From Acidimicrobiia bacterium (lineage in GTDB: Bacteria > Actinomycetota > Acidimicrobiia > Acidimicrobiales > Poriferisodalaceae): DNA of 64,000 nt. The stretch is from positions 1 through 64,000 of the forward strand of contig JAJECP010000033.1 of NCBI GenBank assembly GCA_022821985.1, given 5' to 3'. The translations under genes and the position numbers were made by a program. Every line of letters begins with the position of its first letter. Position 1 is the stretch's first letter. Positions 58,835 through 64,000 of the stretch are shown one piece after another. The notes below the pieces were generated by a model that was given only the letters and a program-made list of their open reading frames with translations, searched no databases and was not told the DNA's origin.

Positions 58835-60001
58835 ATGGCCGACAGCCCGTCGCCGTGGCGGCACCCGCCTCCGTCCGAACTCACCGACGAGTTGCTGGCG
58901 CGGGTTCGTGCCAGCGGCCAGCAGAGCGACGCCGAGCGCAACCCCGACGCCGAGATCATCGCCGAGTTGGGGCAGCTCGGCCTCATGCGATTGCTGGTGC
59001 CCTCCGAGCTCGGAGGCGGTGGGCGCCATCCCGCCGAGTTCATCGAGTTCAGCCGTCGAGTTGCCTACGAGCACCCGTCAACGGGCTGGGTGGCCATGAC
59101 CTGCAATGAGGAAGCCGAGATCTTTGCCGCCTACCTCGAGCCCGACACGGTGACTGGGTTCTACGCGACCAACCCAGGCGCAGTCATCGCCGGTTCCGGG
59201 GTGCCCAAGGGAGTGGCACGGCCTGCAGACGGCGGCTGGGTCGTGGACGGCCGGTGGCCATTCGTCAGCGGATGCACCGCCGCCGACTGGTGGATCCTGG
59301 CCAACATCGTCGACGGCACCCGGCCGAGGAACTTGTGCTTCGTGCTCATTCCGGCCGATGCAGCCTTGATCGACGACACCTGGCACACGGTGGGCCTGCG
59401 GGGCACCGGCAGCCACGACGTCGTGCTGAATGAGCACTTCGTGCCCGATGAGCGGGCCTCGGTCGTCGAGAATTACTCGCTGCCCAAGCCCAACGAGCAC
59501 CCCTACTACCGCCTGCCGTCGGGATTGCGATTCCCGTTCCCCAAGACCGGTGTGGCATCGGGCATCGCGGATCGGGCGATCGACGAGTTCGCAGCCCTGG
59601 CCACGGCCAAGACCCCGCTGTACAACCGCTCGGCGCTGGCCAATCGGCCCGACGCCCAGACGGCCATGGCCCGCGCCGCCGCACTCGCCGGTGCCGGCCG
59701 GGCATTCGTTGCCGAGGTGCTGTCGGAGATCTGGGAGACCGCTTCTGCCTGCGGCAACGTGACGCCGGCGCAGCATGCCCGTGCGCGCCTCGCGTGCTCA
59801 TGGAGCGTGCAGAACTGCATCGCTGCAGTGGAGACGCTGGTGACGGCCACTGGCAGCACCGCCAATTACACCTCGTCGCCGCTCGGCGGCTTGCTGAACG
59901 ACGTGAGGGCCGTCGCCGGCCACTTCATGGTCGGCAGCTACCAGATGGACACCGCCGGCCGCGTACTCCTCGGCCTCGACTCAAACGATCCCAACTTCTA
60001 A
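58835..60001 (+). CDS. acyl-CoA dehydrogenase-fold flavoprotein (HsaA/hydroxylase-like)
   Basis: This protein of 388 residues has the acyl-CoA dehydrogenase fold: helical N-domain (ELGQLGLMRLLVPSELGGGG), middle beta-domain (GGWVVDGRWPFVSGCTAAD, LRGTGSHDVVLNEHFVP) and a helical C-domain ending FMVGSYQMDTAGRVLLGLDS. The C-domain looks like the type-2 domain of flavin-dependent hydroxylases such as HsaA rather than a classical dehydrogenase with catalytic Glu. It starts at an ATG at 58835, divergent from the CoA-transferase. The substrate is unknown. Confidence 0.85.
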   Translation: MADSPSPWRHPPPSELTDELLARVRASGQQSDAERNPDAEIIAELGQLGLMRLLVPSELGGGGRHPAEFIEFSRRVAYEHPSTGWVAMTCNEEAEIFAAYLEPDTVTGFYATNPGAVIAGSGVPKGVARPADGGWVVDGRWPFVSGCTAADWWILANIVDGTRPRNLCFVLIPADAALIDDTWHTVGLRGTGSHDVVLNEHFVPDERASVVENYSLPKPNEHPYYRLPSGLRFPFPKTGVASGIADRAIDEFAALATAKTPLYNRSALANRPDAQTAMARAAALAGAGRAFVAEVLSEIWETASACGNVTPAQHARARLACSWSVQNCIAAVETLVTATGSTANYTSSPLGGLLNDVRAVAGHFMVGSYQMDTAGRVLLGLDSNDPNF

Positions 60002-60079
60002 GAGAAGGGGACGCGCACCGGCGCGCCCCGTACGATCTTCGGCGACGGAAACGCCCCGGCTGAGGGACACCGCCCGCAG

Positions 60080-61702
60080 ATGAGACAGTTCGAGAGCCGT
60101 ATCGATACTGGCAGCAGCGAGTTCGAGAAGAACGCGGCTGCCTATGCCGACTTGCTCGCGACGCTGCGGGATCGCCAGCAGTTCGCAATCTCGGGCGGTG
60201 CGGGCCGCGAGCGCTCCATCGAGCGCCATCACAGCCGCGGCAAGATCCTGCCGCGCGACCGCATCGATCTGGTGTGCGACGCCGACACGCCGTTCTTGGA
60301 GCTCTCCACGCTCGCGGGATGGGACATGTACGACAACAGCGCCCCCGGCGCCGGCATCGTCACCGGTATCGGCGTGGTCCATGGCGTGCCGTGGATGTTC
60401 ATCGCCAACGACGCCACGGTGAAGGGCGGCTCGCTGCTGCCGATCAGCATCAAGAAGCACGTGCGAGCCCAGGACATCGCCGCCGAGAACGGCCTCGGCG
60501 TCATCTACCTGGTGGACTCGGGCGGGGCGTTCCTGCCGTTGCAGGACGACATCTTCCCCGACAAGGACCATTTCGGCGGGAGCTTCTACCGCCAGGCTCG
60601 CCTGTCCGCCCAGGGTTTGCCGCAGATCTCGGTGGTCCTCGGCGGCTGCACTGCCGGCGGGGCGTATGTGCCGGCGCTGAGCGACGAAGTCATCATGGTG
60701 TCGGGCATCGGGCGCATCTACCTCGGCGGCCCGCCGATCGTGAAGGCTGCCCTCGGCGAGATCATCGAGCCCGACGAACTGGGCGGGGCAGCGCTGCACA
60801 CGCGCATCTCGGGTGTGTCCGACTACATGGCGCCCGATGAGCGGTCTGCCTACGGCAAGCTCCGGGAGCTGTGCGCAGCCGCCAACCAGCGAGCTGTCGA
60901 TCATCGTGAGAACTGGCTGTCGTGGACCGAGCCGGGATCGCCGCATTTCGATCCGGACGAGATCTACGGCGTGATATCCGCCGACGACCGCATCGGCTTC
61001 GACGCCCGCGAGATCGTCGCCCGGCTCGTCGACGGCTCCCGCTACGGCGAGTTCAAGCCCGAATGGGGCGAACACATCAGCTGCGGCTTCGCCCGTATCT
61101 GGGGCTTCCAAGTCGGCATCATCGCCAACAACGGGATCATCTTCTCCTCCGACGCATTGAAGGCCACGCACTTCATCGAGCTCTGCGAGCAGCGCCGGGT
61201 GCCGCTGCTGTTCCTGCAGAACACGACGGGCTACATGGTGGGCAGCGACTCTGAAGCGGCGGGCATCGCCAAGCACGGAGCGAAGATGGTCTCCGCAGTC
61301 GCCAACGCCACTGTGCCCCGCTACACGGTGCTCATCGGAGGCTCCTACGGCGCCGGCAACTACGGCATGTGCGGGCGGGGCTTCAACCCCCGATTCCTGT
61401 TCGCCTGGCCGAACAGCCGCATCGCCACGATGTCGGCCGAGACTGCCCAGACCGTGCTGGTGGACATCCGGCTGGCCGGTATGCGCGGCACCGAGACCAC
61501 CGAGGAGGAGATCGCCGCCATGCGAGCCGAGGTGGCCGACCAGTACGAGCGTCAGAGCGACCCGTACTACGCCACTGCCCGCCTGTGGGACGACGGGCTC
61601 ATCGACCCCGCCGATACCCGCGACACGCTCGGTCTGTGCCTCGCGCTGGCGGCACGCCAGGATGCCCCGGCTCCCGGCAGCGGCATCGTCTACCGGATGT
61701 AG
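60080..61702 (+). CDS. acyl-CoA carboxylase carboxyltransferase (beta) subunit
   Basis: This is the carboxyltransferase subunit of a biotin-dependent acyl-CoA carboxylase, with 540 residues. N- and C-terminal crotonase-like halves are seen: KGGSLLPISIKKH and CTAGGAYVPALSDE in the first, NNGIIFSSDALKATHFIELC, NTTGYMVG and GGSYGAGNYGMCGRGFNPRF in the second, giving two oxyanion-hole regions. The AGNYGMCGRGFNPRF form resembles methylcrotonyl-CoA or geranyl-CoA carboxylases; the substrate is not certain. The biotin carboxylase gene follows after 32 bases. Confidence 0.9.
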   Translation: MRQFESRIDTGSSEFEKNAAAYADLLATLRDRQQFAISGGAGRERSIERHHSRGKILPRDRIDLVCDADTPFLELSTLAGWDMYDNSAPGAGIVTGIGVVHGVPWMFIANDATVKGGSLLPISIKKHVRAQDIAAENGLGVIYLVDSGGAFLPLQDDIFPDKDHFGGSFYRQARLSAQGLPQISVVLGGCTAGGAYVPALSDEVIMVSGIGRIYLGGPPIVKAALGEIIEPDELGGAALHTRISGVSDYMAPDERSAYGKLRELCAAANQRAVDHRENWLSWTEPGSPHFDPDEIYGVISADDRIGFDAREIVARLVDGSRYGEFKPEWGEHISCGFARIWGFQVGIIANNGIIFSSDALKATHFIELCEQRRVPLLFLQNTTGYMVGSDSEAAGIAKHGAKMVSAVANATVPRYTVLIGGSYGAGNYGMCGRGFNPRFLFAWPNSRIATMSAETAQTVLVDIRLAGMRGTETTEEEIAAMRAEVADQYERQSDPYYATARLWDDGLIDPADTRDTLGLCLALAARQDAPAPGSGIVYRM

Positions 61703-61734
61703 CCGGCGACCGTCCGTGCCATGAGCCTGACGTC

Positions 61735-63651
61735 ATGAAGCTGCTCGTCGCGAACCGGGGAGAGATCGCCAGCCGGGTATTCGCCACGGCACGAAGGCTG
61801 GGCTGGCGCACGGTGGCCGTATGGGCCGAGCCGGACCGGGAGGCTCCGTTCGTCGCAGAGGCAGATGAGAGCTGTTGCATCGGCCCCGCTGCACTGGACC
61901 GCTCGTACCTCAATGCCGATGCGATCTTGGCGGCCGCGCACGAGACCGGCGCAGATGCCGTGCATCCCGGCTATGGCTTTCTCTCCGAGAACGCAGCCTT
62001 CGCCCATGCGGTGACCGAGGCGGGCCTGGTCTGGATCGGGCCGCATCCGGAGGCCATCGCTCAGATGGGAGCCAAGATCGAAGCACGTGCCCTGGCCGAA
62101 GCAGCCGGAGTGCCGACGATTCCGGGCGCGAGCGGTGGCGACCTGGCTGCTGCTGCGGATCAGATCGGGTTCCCGGTGCTGGTCAAGGCTTCGGCCGGCG
62201 GCGGCGGCAAGGGCATCCGGATCGTGCATTGGGCTGGCGACTTCGACACTGCGCTGGGTGAGGCACGCACCGAGGCGCTGCGCTCCTTCGGCGACGATCG
62301 CATCATCGTCGAGCGCTACATCTCCCGGCCCCGGCACGTCGAGGTGCAGGTGGTCGGCGACCGGCACGGCAGCGTCATCCATCTCGGCACTCGCGACTGC
62401 TCGTCGCAGCGCCGCTACCAGAAGCTGATCGAGGAAGCCCCGGCGCCGAACCTGCCTGCCGCCACTCGCGACGGCCTGCACGAGGCCGCTGTGGCCCTCG
62501 CCCACCACATCGGCTACGACAATGCAGGCACGGTGGAGTTCATCGTGGATGCCGCCTCCGGCGAGTTCTTCTTCTTGGAGATGAACACCCGCCTGCAGGT
62601 GGAGCATCCCGTCACCGAGGCGATCACGGGGCTCGATCTCGTGGAACTGCAACTGCGGGCGGCGACCGGCGAGCCGTTGGGCCTGGGCCAGTCTGATGTG
62701 ACGTTCACCGGCCACAGCATCGAGGCCCGCATCAACGCCGAGGATCCGTACGACGGCTTCAGCCCGCGGGCAGGCCAAGTGCGCCATCTGTCGGTGCCTG
62801 ACGGCGTGCGCTGGGATGCCTCAGTCTCAGCGGGATCCGAGGTCACTCCCTACTACGACCCGCTCATCGCCAAGCTGATCGTCACGCGCCCCGACCGGGC
62901 ATCGGCGCTGGATGCCCTGCGCGATGCGCTCGATGAGCTCGTCGTGGGGCCGGTTCCTGCCAATGCCGGTTTCCTGCGATGGCTGACCGACATGCCCGCG
63001 CTGCGAAGCGGTGAGATGACCACCAACGTCATCGACGCACTCGGGCCCGCAGAGATGGGCGAGCCTCCGTCGAGCGACGACGCTGCACCGGCAGCAGCGG
63101 CGGCATGGATGGCACGGCTGAGGAGCCGGCGGGCTGCGCAGACTGCCAGCCCGTGGTCGGCGCTGGGATCCTTCCGCCTCACCGAGCACCGTGCCGAGGC
63201 AGCAGTGCTGCTGCGTGACAGCGCAGGCGAGCTGCGCGAAGTGGCCGCTGGGGCGCTGAACGGCGCCGGCACCGGGGCTCTCGCCACGGCCAGCAGCGCC
63301 GACGCCAGTTCGGTGGCGATCAACATCGCCGGGCACACCGTCACCTTCGAAGTGCCCGACCGGGCCGACGCGTGGGCACCCACCGCGACCGACGACACGG
63401 GCTCCGTCGACGCAGTCGCGGCACCGTTCCCCGCCGTGGTCGTCGAGGTGCCCGTCGTCATCGGCGATGTGGTGGCCGCCGGCGACGTGGTCGTGGTGGT
63501 GGAGGCTATGAAGATGCTCCACTCGCTGGCGGCGCACGGGGCCGGCACAGTCGCAGAGGTCCGCTGCAGCACCGGCGATGCCGTCGAAGCCAACCAACTC
63601 CTCGTCACCTTCGAGCAGCACGAGCGCGAGCTGCCAGCGGATCCGAGCTGA
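61735..63651 (+). CDS. acyl-CoA carboxylase biotin carboxylase/BCCP (alpha) subunit
   Basis: This alpha subunit of 638 residues carries biotin carboxylase and carrier domains. KLLVANRGEIASRVF, HPGYGFLSENAAFA, the ATP-grasp Gly loop KASAGGGGKGIR, EMNTRLQVEHPVTE and a C-terminal biotinyl domain with Lys 593 in EAMKM are all present. I chose the ATG at 61735 because the family begins at this MKLLVANRGE. The frame is open far upstream, but that part lies inside the carboxyltransferase gene. With its partner it forms a complete carboxylase, possibly for leucine-derived acyl-CoA. Confidence 0.93.
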   Translation: MKLLVANRGEIASRVFATARRLGWRTVAVWAEPDREAPFVAEADESCCIGPAALDRSYLNADAILAAAHETGADAVHPGYGFLSENAAFAHAVTEAGLVWIGPHPEAIAQMGAKIEARALAEAAGVPTIPGASGGDLAAAADQIGFPVLVKASAGGGGKGIRIVHWAGDFDTALGEARTEALRSFGDDRIIVERYISRPRHVEVQVVGDRHGSVIHLGTRDCSSQRRYQKLIEEAPAPNLPAATRDGLHEAAVALAHHIGYDNAGTVEFIVDAASGEFFFLEMNTRLQVEHPVTEAITGLDLVELQLRAATGEPLGLGQSDVTFTGHSIEARINAEDPYDGFSPRAGQVRHLSVPDGVRWDASVSAGSEVTPYYDPLIAKLIVTRPDRASALDALRDALDELVVGPVPANAGFLRWLTDMPALRSGEMTTNVIDALGPAEMGEPPSSDDAAPAAAAAWMARLRSRRAAQTASPWSALGSFRLTEHRAEAAVLLRDSAGELREVAAGALNGAGTGALATASSADASSVAINIAGHTVTFEVPDRADAWAPTATDDTGSVDAVAAPFPAVVVEVPVVIGDVVAAGDVVVVVEAMKMLHSLAAHGAGTVAEVRCSTGDAVEANQLLVTFEQHERELPADPS

Positions 63652-63691
63652 CAGCCCGCCACAGAGAACGTGACTCGACAGGTCCAACCAG

Positions 63692-64000
63692 CTAGACGAG
63701 CCCGAGCGGGAGGGTCGTCAACACCTCATTGCCGGTTTCGGTGATCAGCACCTGTTCTTCCAGCTTCACGCCCTCGCCGCCGGACCGAGCGCCGATGAAG
63801 GCCTCTACGCACATCACCATGCCGGGTTCGAGCACGCCGTCGTAGCCGACGGCATCCCACTTGTGACGGTGGTAAATGGCCGGATACTCGTCGCACAGCC
63901 CGACCCCGTGGGAGATGACCGTGTAGCCGCGGTAGCTGTCCGGGTCGGGATACCACGCCTTCTCGGTGATCTCGCGCAGGGTCGCCCCGGGCTGATGCAG
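63692..64000 (-). CDS. M24 family metallopeptidase, C-terminal part (5' end outside window)
   Basis: The last 102 residues of an M24 (creatinase/Xaa-Pro peptidase) family protein run off the right edge. VISHGVGLCDEYP supplies a metal-ligand His, VMCVEAFIGARSG a Glu, and GVKLEEQVLITETG a second Glu, so three of the five pita-bread-fold ligands are visible. The stop is a TAG at 63692. It is convergent with the biotin carboxylase gene. The start and the N-terminal domain cannot be seen, so the substrate class is open. Confidence 0.85.
   Translation of the reverse strand: MHQPGATLREITEKAWYPDPDSYRGYTVISHGVGLCDEYPAIYHRHKWDAVGYDGVLEPGMVMCVEAFIGARSGGEGVKLEEQVLITETGNEVLTTLPLGLV

Overview
The window is GC-rich, densely packed bacterial chromosome and looks actinobacterial. 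The markers are a WhiB regulator, an MtrA/MtrB/LpqB-like locus, a DUF3040 protein, a PimB'-type mannosyltransferase beside an SRPBCC protein and trpD, a complete class A RNase P RNA, and an mraZ-led division/cell-wall (dcw) cluster. Acidimicrobiia is my best guess at class level, but that is inference from gene content. I found no tRNA, rRNA, CRISPR array, prophage or transposase gene.

Region 1 (1-15116, minus strand) is the dcw cluster in transcription order mraZ, rsmH, ftsL-like, ftsI, murE, mraY, murD, ftsW, murG, murC, murB, ftsQ. Nearly every junction is a 4-base ATGA/GTGA overlap. murF is absent: the murE stop overlaps the mraY start. Upstream of mraZ lies a 10-base-periodic GTGG array that looks like an MraZ autoregulatory operator. 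A lipoate-ligase-like gene, an HNH endonuclease and a small conserved protein follow. Region 2 (15387-19835, plus) is a MoxR / DUF58 / transglutaminase operon. Region 3 (19832-30062) holds DUF3040, dinB with a Nudix gene, a two-component system with a GerMN lipoprotein, and a potassium-uptake operon of one TrkA and two unlike TrkH subunits. Region 4 (30122-45851) contains glpK, an aminotransferase, SRPBCC/pimB'/queG, a Ser/Thr kinase, trpD/whiB, rnpB, a phosphatase, a zinc-ribbon protein, a class A PBP, and thiN with a thiamine-binding lipoprotein. Region 5 (45902-58713, mostly minus) has NagZ, a thioredoxin-NHL lipoprotein, a CoA-binding protein, metY, DUF6457 and DUF2461 genes, a BisC-type molybdoenzyme, an LLM flavin oxidoreductase and a tandem CaiB/BaiF CoA-transferase. 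Region 6 (58835-64000) has an acyl-CoA dehydrogenase-like protein, a two-gene biotin-dependent acyl-CoA carboxylase, and the C-terminal end of an M24 peptidase.

The main unexplained signal is a dispersed, non-coding repeat of about 85 bases. Full or nearly full copies lie at 15128-15270 (double), 22185, 23295, 35785 (inverted), 39079 (inverted) and 56131. Shorter remnants supply stop or start codons at 16362, 37043 and 52619. One end usually lies within tens of bases of a gene start, including rnpB, and two genes use a TGA inside the repeat as their stop codon. It behaves like a REP/MITE-type element with no mobilising gene in view.

Cell-envelope functions dominate the left two thirds. The right third is sulfur, flavin and acyl-CoA metabolism.
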